Shown: piece by piece, positions 8,297 to 17,688 of the stretch | How positions within the stretch are numbered: position 1 is the stretch's first letter | Layout of the letters: every line of letters starts with the position of its first letter | NCBI GenBank assembly: GCA_002840755.1 | Contig: PHBZ01000003.1 | Location: 133,287 to 197,286 of the forward strand | DNA: 64,000 bases | Direction: 5' to 3' | Source: Chloroflexi bacterium HGW-Chloroflexi-10 | GTDB lineage: Bacteria; Chloroflexota; Anaerolineae; Anaerolineales; Anaerolineaceae | Position numbers and translations under genes: made by a program | Notes under the pieces: model-generated | Databases searched by the model: none | The model's input: the letters and a program-made list of their open reading frames with translations, nothing else | Told to the model about the DNA's origin: nothing

Positions 8297-11200
8297 TTAC
8301 TGCGAATCTTTGGTTATTTGTTCTAAAAACGCCTGTAATCGGGGAATTTCTTTAACCATCTCAGCCAAGTAAGCTGGCGTGTTGGTCAGATTGTCTTCTC
8401 TGGCTTCCTCATCAATTTTCTTGGAGAGGTCAAACATTTTTTCAGCCTCAAAGGTAGCCGAAACCCCTTTGAGATTATGGGCAGTTTTCTGCACCAGGCC
8501 TGGATCATTGTTTTCATAGGCTTCTTTTAATTGCTGGTGGAGTTCGCGGGCCTGAAGAATATAATCGGAAAGCATTTCAATGAAAAACGCTTTATCATCT
8601 CCAAAGCGTTCGAGAGCGATATCGATATTCAGAGGAGCATGCAGTGGTTGGGTGTGGATAGCGTTTTTCGCTTGCATTTGAGGGCGCGGAGGTCTTGTGA
8701 AACTGACACCGACCCATTTATCAATGGTTTCAAGGACTTCCTCAATTTTTAATGGTTTGGAAAGGTAATCATCCATGCCGGCATCCAGACAGCGCTCGCG
8801 GTCACCTTTCATGGCGTGGGCGGTCATGGCGATAATGGGGATGTGTTCGCCTTCCGTTTCGTTTTGACGGATCGTATGGGTCGCTTCCAGGCCATCAAAT
8901 TCAGGCATCTGTACATCCATTAAAATAATGCTATAGGGATAATCCTTCAAAGCTTCAAGAGCTTCGTAGCCATTATTGACAACATCAATGGAATATCCGG
9001 CTTTTTGCAGTAAAACGACTGCCAGTTTTTGATTGATGGGGTTATCTTCCGCCAGCAGAATCCGGGCGAGATGGCGTTTCTCTTCACTCAATGTATGCCT
9101 TGTAACGATACTGGTTTTGTATTTACCAGTTTTGCGCAGTTTTTTAACGAAAATGGAAAGAATGGCATCATATAATTGTTGTTGTTTGATGGGTTTCAGC
9201 AGATATCCGGCACATCCCATCGCTTCCAGCCGACTGGCATCACCACGGGTGCCCATCGACGTGAGAATTACAGTAATCACATCTTTAATGGTCTTGTCGG
9301 CTTTGATGGCTTTCAGGGTTTGTTCACCATCCATTTCCGGCATTTGCATATCCAACAAAACCAGCTCGTATGGCTGGCCGACATTGGCAGCGGATTTCAG
9401 CATATCAATCCCCATTTGCCCACCGGTTGCCAATGAAACCCGCAGCCCAAAGTTTTCCAGGGTCTTATCCAAAATCATTCGGTTGGTGGCGTTGTCATCA
9501 ATGACCAGAACGTGCATATTCTTCAAGTCCACCGGGACTTTATATTCAGTTTCTTCTTTTTTGCTGGTTTGTTTACGGAAGCGAGCCGTAAACCAGAAAG
9601 TGGACCCTTCGCCCGCTATAGAACGGACGCCAATATTTCCACCCATTAATTCGGATAATTGTTTAGAGATGGAAAGCCCCAGCCCTGTTCCACCATATTT
9701 GCGGGTTGTGGAACTATCCACCTGGGTGAATTGATTAAAAATAACTTCCTGGCGGCTTTCCGGAATGCCTATACCGGTATCAGATATTTCAAAGCGGATA
9801 ATAACTTCACTTGCATTTTCTTCTTCTTTATGGACACGCACCACCACTTCACCGCGCTCCGTGAATTTGATCGCATTACCCATCAGATTGACCATGATCT
9901 GACGCAAACGTCCGGGGTCACCATTCAGGTAGGAAGGTGTGTCGTGATAGATCAGGCAGGCCATTTCAAGGCCTTTCTTCTCGGCACGCTCCGCCATCGT
10001 GGAGGTAACCGATTCTACCGTAGCCCGCAGATCAAAGTCGATTTCTTCCAAGTCCAGGTGCCCGGCCTCAATTTTGGAGAAATCCAGAATATCATTAATC
10101 AGGGTGAGCAGGGTGTCGGCACTTTCGCGAGTCATGTTCAAATAATCGGCCTGTTCCGGATTTAATGGGGTGCCCAGGGCTAATTCCACCATGCCCATGA
10201 TTCCGTTCATCGGTGTGCGGATTTCATGGCTCATATTGGCAAGAAATTCGCTTTTGGCTCTGTCGGCTGCTTCGGCTTGCATTCGGGCTGTTACCAACTC
10301 GGTAATATCATGGTAAATAGCCAGTACCCCGATAATTTTTTGATCTTCAATCAGCGGTACTCCGGCAATTTCCACATCTACCAGACTGCCGTCTTTACGT
10401 TTGCGCTGTCCAAAGAGATTGACGGTTTTCCCCTTAATAGTTTGTTCGGTCAACGCCTTGCCTTCGCTTATGATGTCCGGGGGCGCCACCAGGTCATCCA
10501 GATTTTGACCGATGATTTCATTAACCTGGTAACCGTAAAGTTCTTCAAATGCCGGATTACACATCAGGATGGATTCGTTTGCATCCAATGTAACAATGGC
10601 TACCGGGCTATTTTTAAATAGGGTTTCGAAAAATTGTTTTTGTTTGCGGGTTTCGGCATCGGCGATTTTTTGCATATCAATATTGCGCATTACAAAAATA
10701 TTGCCGGCGGTTTCATTTTCCAAGGGGACGGGATATTTTGAGACGAGGTGCCAGCCCGGAATGGCGGGCAGCTGAACTTCCACACCTTCCGGTGAATATA
10801 GATCTAAGTCGATTTGGTATTCCCCAAAAAACACTTTAACAAAGGACCGGCCAATAATTTTTTTATAAGAGGTTTCCAGGGTTTTTATCACTGCATAATT
10901 ACAGCGTATAATCTTTCCCAGTGTATCGGTTATAACGACCATATCAGTGACTGCGTCGAAGGTGGCTTCCCAGGTACGTTTGGCTTTGCCAATGATCGCT
11001 TCAATTTCGGCGCGTTCTTTTATTTCGCGGCTGAGGTCTTCATTTTTGGCAGCCAATTCATTGGTTCGATGTTGAATAATCTCTTCCAGAGAGTCACGAT
11101 ACATGTTCAGGTTCTGGTGTCTTTTACCGGTGAAGTACCCCAAAATAGCTAAAATGAATGGCGCTAAATCGAGTAAATATGTAGTGGGCGATTTTTGATG

Positions 11201-11350
11201 CAGCAGGACTATATTTTCGAAGGTGAGCGGCAGCTGGATATATGATAATGCTGTAACAATTCCCATTAAAGGCAGTAATGCGCCAAATAAGAAACCGAAG
11301 AAAATATATTGTAGAATTATAGAAGCGTGCCCTTTAGCGTTTATTGACAT
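8297..11350 (-). CDS. Hybrid sensor histidine kinase with two receivers and an Hpt domain
   Basis: 1017 residues. Order: two membrane helices (about 12-35 and 58-74), coiled coil (80-125), two PAS domains (about 125-230 and 240-355), HisKA with phospho-acceptor H375 in MSHEIRTP, HATPase_c (about 475-590, G boxes DTGIGIP and GTGLGLS), receiver 1 (D667), receiver 2 (D812) and an Hpt domain (H958 in AHNLKG). The layout is that of BarA-like phosphorelay kinases that pass phosphate His-Asp-His to a separate regulator. No such regulator lies in the window, so the output is unknown. Only a weak ribosome site precedes the ATG. Confidence 0.97.
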   Translation of the reverse strand: MSINAKGHASIILQYIFFGFLFGALLPLMGIVTALSYIQLPLTFENIVLLHQKSPTTYLLDLAPFILAILGYFTGKRHQNLNMYRDSLEEIIQHRTNELAAKNEDLSREIKERAEIEAIIGKAKRTWEATFDAVTDMVVITDTLGKIIRCNYAVIKTLETSYKKIIGRSFVKVFFGEYQIDLDLYSPEGVEVQLPAIPGWHLVSKYPVPLENETAGNIFVMRNIDMQKIADAETRKQKQFFETLFKNSPVAIVTLDANESILMCNPAFEELYGYQVNEIIGQNLDDLVAPPDIISEGKALTEQTIKGKTVNLFGQRKRKDGSLVDVEIAGVPLIEDQKIIGVLAIYHDITELVTARMQAEAADRAKSEFLANMSHEIRTPMNGIMGMVELALGTPLNPEQADYLNMTRESADTLLTLINDILDFSKIEAGHLDLEEIDFDLRATVESVTSTMAERAEKKGLEMACLIYHDTPSYLNGDPGRLRQIMVNLMGNAIKFTERGEVVVRVHKEEENASEVIIRFEISDTGIGIPESRQEVIFNQFTQVDSSTTRKYGGTGLGLSISKQLSELMGGNIGVRSIAGEGSTFWFTARFRKQTSKKEETEYKVPVDLKNMHVLVIDDNATNRMILDKTLENFGLRVSLATGGQMGIDMLKSAANVGQPYELVLLDMQMPEMDGEQTLKAIKADKTIKDVITVILTSMGTRGDASRLEAMGCAGYLLKPIKQQQLYDAILSIFVKKLRKTGKYKTSIVTRHTLSEEKRHLARILLAEDNPINQKLAVVLLQKAGYSIDVVNNGYEALEALKDYPYSIILMDVQMPEFDGLEATHTIRQNETEGEHIPIIAMTAHAMKGDRERCLDAGMDDYLSKPLKIEEVLETIDKWVGVSFTRPPRPQMQAKNAIHTQPLHAPLNIDIALERFGDDKAFFIEMLSDYILQARELHQQLKEAYENNDPGLVQKTAHNLKGVSATFEAEKMFDLSKKIDEEAREDNLTNTPAYLAEMVKEIPRLQAFLEQITKDSQ

Positions 11351-11512
11351 AAGCGTATCTCTCGGAATTCTCAGGAAACTGATTGTATATTGATTATATG
11401 ATGATTTATCACAGAAACGCTACAATTAATTGGTATTTTGGGCAATATTTATCAAATATTTACGATCAAAATCCGTGAACCACTCAATAATAAACAAGAA
11501 TGAGGTTTTAAA

Positions 11513-12373
11513 ATGCCCGAAGTGATTGTTTTTGACAAGGCAGGAGATTTTTTAAAAGAGACACTGGATTTGTTACTGGAACACGAGGCTGAAAATAATT
11601 TGATATTAGGCCTTGCAATGCAGATCTATAAAAATCCGGGTAAGTGGGAAATTCCTCCTTTCTTTGCTGTCGTAAAAGAAGATCAAAAATGTATTCTGGC
11701 AGCTTTGATGACACCACCGCGCAGCATGATATTAACCGCTTTTATACAAGAATCAGCGCCGGCTTTGAGTTTTCTGACGGATACACTGTGGCAGATGGGT
11801 GTAAGTGTAAGCGGCGTGAACGCAGAGAAAAGGCTTGCTAACCAGTTTGCTCACTTATGGTCCCACCGCGCTTCTTTTCTGCCAAAATTGCAGATGAACG
11901 AACGGGTTTACCGGTTGGACAAGGTGCTGCCATTACCTGGTGTGCAAGGCACTATGCGGTTAGCAGGCGTAGAGGAATCTGAATTGTTAATCCAGTGGGG
12001 TTGTGCTTTTCACCGTGAGGGATTGGGAAAAGCAGATGACGAAGGTATGCGAAAAATTATCCAAAAGAAAATTGGAGACGGAGAATTGTTCTTATGGTGT
12101 GTGGATGGAAAGGCATTCGCCATGGCGGCAAAAACCAGAGAGACGGTTCACGGCGTAGTCGTCAGCCTGGTGTATACCCCTCCGGAAAATCGGGGAAAGG
12201 GCTATGCCACCCAGTTAGTTGGTGAATTATCGCAATTGATGTTAGCCAGCGGACATTCTTTCTGTGCTTTATTCACCGACCTGGCTAACCCAACTTCCAA
12301 TTCGATTTATCAAAAAATAGGGTATTACCCGGTTGGGGATATGGATGAATACGTTTTTCTACCCATGGTTTAA
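11513..12373 (+). CDS. GNAT family N-acetyltransferase
   Basis: 286 residues. The C-terminal third holds the GNAT acetyl-CoA loop (ENRGKGYAT, about residues 222-230) after the VSLVYTPP strand, and the terminal NSIYQKIGY motif. The N-terminal half resembles the extra domain found in two-domain GNATs. The substrate is unknown. It is monocistronic, with GAGG seven bases before the ATG. Confidence 0.88.
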   Translation: MPEVIVFDKAGDFLKETLDLLLEHEAENNLILGLAMQIYKNPGKWEIPPFFAVVKEDQKCILAALMTPPRSMILTAFIQESAPALSFLTDTLWQMGVSVSGVNAEKRLANQFAHLWSHRASFLPKLQMNERVYRLDKVLPLPGVQGTMRLAGVEESELLIQWGCAFHREGLGKADDEGMRKIIQKKIGDGELFLWCVDGKAFAMAAKTRETVHGVVVSLVYTPPENRGKGYATQLVGELSQLMLASGHSFCALFTDLANPTSNSIYQKIGYYPVGDMDEYVFLPMV

Positions 12374-12395
12374 AGATGTAGAAATGGTTGAACGC

Positions 12396-12470
12396 AGTTC
12401 ACCCCAACGTACTCGACTAGCAGACGCTACAATCCGCTTTTCACTGAAATACTGGTAGTTCACCCCAACG
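12396..12470. repeat. Two copies of a 14-nt direct repeat
   Basis: AGTTCACCCCAACG occurs at 12396-12409 and 12457-12470, 61 nt apart, in the gap between converging genes. The sequence between is not repeated. It could be part of a dispersed genomic repeat; the window alone cannot tell. Confidence 0.6.
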
Positions 12471-12487
12471 CAACCGGCTTCCAGCGC

Positions 12488-12904
12488 TTATGGAGCCAGG
12501 TTGGTTAAGAAAGCTGTTATTTCTTGCGGTTGTTGGTAGCGTAATGTGGCCGCAGTGATCCCGGCGAGTGTTTCAGAAAAGTCCGCTTTGGGTGATAAAA
12601 CTGTGAGAATGGGAATAGCATTAGCAAATGCAAAACCGGCTTCTATGCCCAGACCGGTACCTTTGTTGGTGTATTCGACCATCAGATAACGCGATTGGCG
12701 AATTAACTCAAATGATTTTTGCATAAGATCAGCCGCGGTGAAATGGATAAGCCCCCAATTTTCCAGATCGCGGGCAACACAAATCGTTTTATAACCAGCC
12801 TGGCGGTTGGCGGCAGTAATAGCCTCTATCAAACTGCGATTTTGATGATCGGGGTAGTATTTAATGGCCAGATAAATTTTTGGCAGGTTTAGCGTTTCAT
12901 CCAT
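12488..12904 (-). CDS. Nucleoside 2-deoxyribosyltransferase-like protein
   Basis: 138 residues from ATG 12904. It begins with a KIYLAIKYY strand and ends its active-site region with GLGIEAGFAFA, matching the conserved Glu plus Gly-rich stretch of the nucleoside 2-deoxyribosyltransferase fold, where the Glu attacks deoxyribose C1'. Many family members are instead nucleotide hydrolases or effector domains. The start overlaps the end of the upstream HAD gene by 16 nt, which suggests coupled translation. A longer reading from 12940 would overlap that gene by 52 nt and is less likely. Confidence 0.7.
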   Translation of the reverse strand: MDETLNLPKIYLAIKYYPDHQNRSLIEAITAANRQAGYKTICVARDLENWGLIHFTAADLMQKSFELIRQSRYLMVEYTNKGTGLGIEAGFAFANAIPILTVLSPKADFSETLAGITAATLRYQQPQEITAFLTNLAP

Positions 12905-13260
12905 GGTTTGAAGTTGAGCAAGGCTTCCGGGTCCATCCATTCACCTTCAAATTGAATGGCGCGGTCGTCGATAGACAAGAATGCCTGAGGTTTGTGGGTG
13001 GCGAATTCAACCTGAGGAAAGCCGTTTGCCTCCATCCAGGCTTGCATGGCTTCAATACCGCCAGCCTGGTGGCTACGTGAGCTGTATACTACCACTTTGA
13101 AATATTCCTGAGCATTTTTCACAAACTCAACTGCACCGGGAGTGGGGATATCATCGATGACGGCTGCACCTTTCCAGCCATTGCGGTACCAATGCAGTAC
13201 ACCATCGAAATCCAGGGATAAAATCGGTTTTGATCTACGTTTACGCTGAGTGGTTGCCAT
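12889..13260 (-). CDS. Small HAD-like hydrolase
   Basis: 123 residues with HAD motif I as LDFDGVLH (near residue 16), a YSSR motif II and an acidic SIDDR motif IV near residue 99. It has no cap domain, so it resembles the short phage and bacterial HAD proteins that are often linked to nucleic acid or nucleotide metabolism. The overlap with the deoxyribosyltransferase-like gene suggests a shared nucleotide-salvage job, which is inference. AGGAG precedes the ATG. Confidence 0.8.
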   Translation of the reverse strand: MATTQRKRRSKPILSLDFDGVLHWYRNGWKGAAVIDDIPTPGAVEFVKNAQEYFKVVVYSSRSHQAGGIEAMQAWMEANGFPQVEFATHKPQAFLSIDDRAIQFEGEWMDPEALLNFKPWMKR

Positions 13261-13271
13261 CCTACTCCTGC

Positions 13272-13799
13272 TTAATCCAGCTTAATTTCGCCTACAAATC
13301 CCCAGGTTTTGATATGAATCTTTCGGTCTGACGCCGTATAATTTTCGTTTTTGTAGGCAGCTGAAGAGAAAATATGATCCTGCTTATTGCCATGGATTTT
13401 ACGATCCATTACAAAAGCATTGGATTCGACAATTACCCCGACACCTTGTGGTTCACGGATGCGGATATCCTGAACAAAACCGTAAATGGAGATTTCCGTA
13501 ACACCTGTTGGAATTTCGGCAGTGCGGAAATCCAATTCCACGTCGCCAACCAGTACCCAGATTTCCTGGTTGCGCACCTGCCAATTTCCGGTTTCTTCAA
13601 ATTCTCCCAGAAAGCGAAAAATGAATTCAGCGTTGTTACCTGTCATATTAGGGCGCATGATCAGAAAAACACCAAACAAAATGATCAAAATGGGAAATAA
13701 AAATACCCAAAAATCGAACCCAGTCAGTACTTTAATGACCGCCAGGACGCCGATCAGGATCAGGCCAGTGCCCAGAAATAACGTTGTTTTATTTTGCAT
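13272..13799 (-). CDS. LiaF-like membrane protein
   Basis: 175 residues: two close membrane helices (about 6-24 and 28-46), a short linker and a beta-rich C-terminal domain ending in KTWGFVGEIKLD, as in the LiaF/VraT cell-envelope stress proteins. In Firmicutes LiaF holds a sensor kinase inactive; no such kinase lies next to it here. It resembles the LiaF-type proteins at 48466-51015. GAGGT lies five bases before the ATG. Confidence 0.82.
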   Translation of the reverse strand: MQNKTTLFLGTGLILIGVLAVIKVLTGFDFWVFLFPILIILFGVFLIMRPNMTGNNAEFIFRFLGEFEETGNWQVRNQEIWVLVGDVELDFRTAEIPTGVTEISIYGFVQDIRIREPQGVGVIVESNAFVMDRKIHGNKQDHIFSSAAYKNENYTASDRKIHIKTWGFVGEIKLD

Positions 13800-13873
13800 G
13801 GTACCTCATTATATTTAAACGGTTATAAAAAGAAAAGAATTTAATTGGGAAATGTAGAATGTGATTTTTTCCC

Positions 13874-14803
13874 TTATCCTGATTTACGGATTTTTTTGAA
13901 AAAAGTTTCAGGGAATTTGGTTTTAAGCCATTTTGAAAGGCTATCTACCTGGATTTGAGCTATGACAATTGCCAGAATTACAAGGAAGCTCCCAATCCAT
14001 TGGACAGGTAAAAACCGTTCTTTGAGGAAGATAAAGCCCAAGAGAGCAGCAAAAACGGATTCCATACTGAGGATTAGGGCCGCATCGGTGGGAGGCGCAT
14101 GTTTTTGACCGATCGCCTGAAGGGTAAAGCCGATGGCGACAGAGGCTATTCCATTATAGATGATTGTCCACCACAATGTAGGGATTTGGAAAATAGCCTG
14201 CGGTTCGAAGATGAACCCGGTTAAGAAATTCAGGAAACTGCAAACGAAAAATTGACCGATGGCAAAATGCAATGGGTTGAGACCTTTAACACTGCGGCTT
14301 ACTACAATCACATGAAAAGCCCACAAGACAGCTCCGGCCAGTTCCAATGCATCCCCTCGGGCGAGGCGCAATTGGCCGCCGGTGCTGAGCAGGAGCATAC
14401 CAATGACGGCGACAATGGCAGCCACCCAGATTGTCCAGGTTTGTTTTTCGCGCCAGATGAGCCATAAGAGAAACGGGACGAAGACAACATATAAACCGGT
14501 GATAAAACCAGCATTACCGGCTGTGGTGGTGATCATACCGGCTTGCTGCAAAGCACCGGCAGCAAACAATAAGACACCGGCGATGGTCACACCCAGCCAA
14601 CTGGCGCGTGGGATTTGTAATCGGAAGCGGATCAGGGGTAATAAGAGGAGCGCCCCGAGAAGAAAACGCCCGCCATTATAGAAAAATATACTCAGTGATG
14701 GTGCGGCCACACGTTGAGCAATAAAACCGCTGCCCCATACGGCGGCTGTGAAAAGCAGAATTAAATCCGCCTGGATGCGCGACAATGATTTAGGTGATTT
14801 CAT
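13874..14803 (-). CDS. EamA/DMT family permease
   Basis: 309 residues with ten predicted membrane helices in two EamA repeats; the first contains AAVWGSGFIAQR, typical of this drug/metabolite transporter group. Such permeases export amino acids, metabolites or drugs. The substrate cannot be read from the sequence. AGAGGA precedes the ATG. A second EamA gene lies at 16723-17607 but the two are not close copies. Confidence 0.93.
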   Translation of the reverse strand: MKSPKSLSRIQADLILLFTAAVWGSGFIAQRVAAPSLSIFFYNGGRFLLGALLLLPLIRFRLQIPRASWLGVTIAGVLLFAAGALQQAGMITTTAGNAGFITGLYVVFVPFLLWLIWREKQTWTIWVAAIVAVIGMLLLSTGGQLRLARGDALELAGAVLWAFHVIVVSRSVKGLNPLHFAIGQFFVCSFLNFLTGFIFEPQAIFQIPTLWWTIIYNGIASVAIGFTLQAIGQKHAPPTDAALILSMESVFAALLGFIFLKERFLPVQWIGSFLVILAIVIAQIQVDSLSKWLKTKFPETFFKKIRKSG

Positions 14804-14884
14804 AAATTCCTCTTATTTTTGAATGCTGTATTTTCTCAAAGAATAAGGTTTTGCGGAAGGGCATTCGAACTTAAGCGGAATTTG

Positions 14885-16036
14885 TTAGAGGGTGGTCTGT
14901 TTCAGAATATCATGCGGATAGAGTTCGGAGCGGTTCTGAAACGCCAAAATGCGAGGATTAATGATTTTTCCCTGATCGATATGGATGGCGCGTTTGAGAG
15001 TTTCTTCGCGTTCCCATGCCTGTGGTCCGCGCACTATAATGGGTAAATATGGCAAAACGCTTAAGGATATTTCCCATGAAGTTGTATTCCAAAGATAAGA
15101 AGAAGTATGGTCTACGGCATAATACCAGGCTTCGCCAACCCTGAACATCGGGTCTTCAAATGTGGTTGGGCGGGAGAATGGAAACCCCATACCTTCATCA
15201 CGGGCAATATCAATAATGAGTGCATTACGTTTTAAACGGCTAATATCTTCCATGCGCATAAACATGACCGGATGGGTAAAATCCTGGCGGATGCCGTTGA
15301 GGATAATGTCAGTCTTTTCAATTTCGTTAATAAATAAATCGCGGCTGCGGTCAGTGTGGATAGCGATTAATTCTCCATCAGCATTAAACCCAAGCTGGTG
15401 GTAAGTCGCCTCATAGGATTGGGGAGCAATAAACGTAGAGGATGGGCGGGTATAGACATGCAGATCCTTAAATCCCAACCCTTTAAAAGCCATTAAAGCA
15501 CCCCGGCTGACAGAACCCGATCCGATAATCATGACACGATGGGTTACGCCATAATGGCCATCGATACCACGCATACGTAATGCATCTAAAACACCAGCGT
15601 ACCCGGCAATTTCATTGTTTTTATGGAATATATGATACTGGAACTCACCTTTTCTGTTCCATTTATGCATCGATTCCCAGGCGATCATGGTCATTTTCAG
15701 ATCAATGGCGGCCTGGGTGATCCATTGATCTTCGATACAATGCAACCAACCCCAGATAACCTTACCGGGACGAAAAAAGGGCACATCTTTACTATCAGGT
15801 TTGGGGAGGGCGATGATATTGGCCTGTTCAAAAATCTCCTGACGGGTGAGGACTCCACCGCAGCGATCCGCTATCCATTCATCAGAAATTTGAAACGGAA
15901 GCCCATATCCTTTTTCAAACAATAGTTTCTTACGGACCCCTAAATCAATCCATTCCAATTGTTCCGGGTGGATGGGTACGCGACGTTCATTTTCCATAAA
16001 GGATGTTCCAATCAACCCTACTGTGTGTGAATTCAT
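14885..16036 (-). CDS. N5-(carboxyethyl)ornithine synthase-like dehydrogenase
   Basis: 383 residues of the alanine dehydrogenase/transhydrogenase superfamily. The N-terminus has the ExRRVPIHPEQL motif, and the nucleotide site is VMIIGSGSVSRGALM near residue 170. The family's named member joins pyruvate to the delta-amino group of ornithine with NADPH, giving N5-(1-carboxyethyl)ornithine. The local match is good, but I cannot exclude another opine-type reaction. AGGAGATC precedes the ATG. A glutamate-semialdehyde dehydrogenase at 21589 gives a loose link to ornithine and proline metabolism. Confidence 0.85.
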   Translation of the reverse strand: MNSHTVGLIGTSFMENERRVPIHPEQLEWIDLGVRKKLLFEKGYGLPFQISDEWIADRCGGVLTRQEIFEQANIIALPKPDSKDVPFFRPGKVIWGWLHCIEDQWITQAAIDLKMTMIAWESMHKWNRKGEFQYHIFHKNNEIAGYAGVLDALRMRGIDGHYGVTHRVMIIGSGSVSRGALMAFKGLGFKDLHVYTRPSSTFIAPQSYEATYHQLGFNADGELIAIHTDRSRDLFINEIEKTDIILNGIRQDFTHPVMFMRMEDISRLKRNALIIDIARDEGMGFPFSRPTTFEDPMFRVGEAWYYAVDHTSSYLWNTTSWEISLSVLPYLPIIVRGPQAWEREETLKRAIHIDQGKIINPRILAFQNRSELYPHDILKQTTL

Positions 16037-16169
16037 CCAAGATCTCCTGGTTACCTTTTGGTTCGGACAATTTTTGTTTGCCGATATGGATATACTATTG
16101 ATCCAATGTTAACTGATTTTTCGATTGGTTGATAGCTTAATCTTACCTGTAGATGGGTGGATTTGCAAA

Positions 16170-16198
16170 TTGGAAGAACAGGTTGTGCTTGCTATGAT
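16170..16198 (+). promoter_or_regulatory. Promoter for the Cys-cluster protein gene
   Basis: TTGGAA (16170-16175), 17-nt spacer, TATGAT (16193-16198) with an extended TGC in front of the -10. Transcription would start about 40 nt before the ATG at 16246. Confidence 0.5.
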
Positions 16199-16245
16199 TT
16201 ATGGGACGTGTTAGACTCTGCGGACGGTTAGGATTGGAGGTATAA

Positions 16246-16707
16246 ATGCAGGAATTGCCTTTCTGGAAAGCAAAAAGCTTAGAGGCTCTATCACTTGAGG
16301 AATGGGAATCGCTTTGTGATGGCTGCGGAAAATGCTGTTTGTTCCGGATTCAGGATGACGACAGCGGTGAGTTATATACCACCAATGTAATTTGTAAATT
16401 ATTTGATGAAGGAACCTGCCGTTGCTCAAACTATGAATCGCGCAGCGAATTGGTCCCTACATGCCTGGTTTTGGACGCAAAACTGATCCACGAGTTAAAC
16501 TGGATGCCGGTTACCTGCGCATACCGGTTATTAGCGGAGGGAAAAGATTTGCCCTGGTGGCACCATCTGGTCTCCGGAGATGCGAATACCGTGCATCAAG
16601 TGGGTGTATCTGTCCGAGGTAAGATTGAGTTTGAGCAGGATATTGACATGGATGATCTGGAAGACCATGTTGTTGATTATTTTGAACAACGTTGGATGGT
16701 GGATTGA
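16246..16707 (+). CDS. YcgN/UPF0260-family cysteine-cluster protein
   Basis: 153 residues with CDGCGKCC near residue 25 and further Cys at CKLFDEGTC and CSNY, the pattern of the YkgJ/UPF0260 metal-cluster proteins. The set probably binds zinc or an iron-sulfur cluster; function is unknown in the family. GGAGG lies five bases before the ATG. It converges on an EamA gene with 15 nt between the stops. Confidence 0.92.
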   Translation: MQELPFWKAKSLEALSLEEWESLCDGCGKCCLFRIQDDDSGELYTTNVICKLFDEGTCRCSNYESRSELVPTCLVLDAKLIHELNWMPVTCAYRLLAEGKDLPWWHHLVSGDANTVHQVGVSVRGKIEFEQDIDMDDLEDHVVDYFEQRWMVD

Positions 16708-16722
16708 ACTGAAAGTAATCAG

Positions 16723-17607
16723 CTAGTGTGGTTGATTCTTCGTCCAACTACGATTAATAAAGAAAATTCCCAGTAATGTAACAAAGCCGCCGATCCATTG
16801 ACCGGTAAGCAGAAGTTCTCCGGCCAGGGGGATGGCCAACAAGGCCGTAATGACGGGTTGGGTGATCATAGTTGGGGAAACAATCGCTGCGGGAAGATTG
16901 CCCAGGGCATAGCCGATTGAAAAGTAGCCGATCACCTGTGAAATTAATGCGGCACCCAAGAAAGCGAGATACGTGTTGGGATCATATCCGAATAGCTGAT
17001 AACCATTCAGAAAGCAATAAGTCCATAAAATTAGCGCGGTAGTCAGGGTTGAACCGAAGACATAACTGATGGTATTTAATACCTGCCGGGACTTTTGCGT
17101 ATTGAGGTAATACATGGCATAGAACAAACTGGAAATCAATGCCAGAATATCCCCATTACTAAACTGAGGATTGTTGAGCAGATTGGTTCCCAACACAACC
17201 AGCGCACCGCTAAGGGTTAATAGCAGCCCAAACCAGAACCATTTGCCCAGTTTCTCCTTCCAAATTAATACGGCTGCCAATGAGACCCATAGAGGGGCCA
17301 GATTGTTAAATAAAGTGGCGTTGCCCATTTGGGTCAGATTTACCGCCGTGCTCCACAGGCCATGATCCAGGGCGGAAAATAAACCACCCAACAATGGGAA
17401 ATACCACCATTTCAGCATACTTTTGCGAAGTGTACCCGGTTGACGCCAGAAAATGATGCCAAAAACGAATGCAGCAATGATCATACGATAGCAGGTCGTT
17501 ACCAATCCTGGTGCGTCTGCCCAACGAACGAACAATGCAGAGAGGCTCAACGCCAAAATACCGGAGATCAATGCGAAGTAGGCGGTTAATTGTTTTTTCT
17601 TATCCAT
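16723..17607 (-). CDS. EamA/DMT family permease
   Basis: 294 residues with ten membrane helices and two EamA repeats, including an LSLSALFVRWADAP first helix and an LAPLWVSLAAVL segment. The ATG at 17607 (reading MDKKKQLTA) is preferred over an upstream GTG at 17655, since the extra 16 residues are polar and lack a ribosome site. The exported substrate is unknown. It follows the HAD gene on the same strand. Confidence 0.9.
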   Translation of the reverse strand: MDKKKQLTAYFALISGILALSLSALFVRWADAPGLVTTCYRMIIAAFVFGIIFWRQPGTLRKSMLKWWYFPLLGGLFSALDHGLWSTAVNLTQMGNATLFNNLAPLWVSLAAVLIWKEKLGKWFWFGLLLTLSGALVVLGTNLLNNPQFSNGDILALISSLFYAMYYLNTQKSRQVLNTISYVFGSTLTTALILWTYCFLNGYQLFGYDPNTYLAFLGAALISQVIGYFSIGYALGNLPAAIVSPTMITQPVITALLAIPLAGELLLTGQWIGGFVTLLGIFFINRSWTKNQPH

Positions 17608-17688
17608 GGGATTCCGATTGAAAGGGATGATATCGGGAGATTGTACTACAAGCACGGAACAAGTATGCTTATCAGCGAGGGAAGCAGA

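Noticed and set aside
9033..9734. Open frame of 233 codons on the + strand
   Set aside because: It is antisense to the receiver and kinase domains of the hybrid kinase, which are clearly coding on the other strand.
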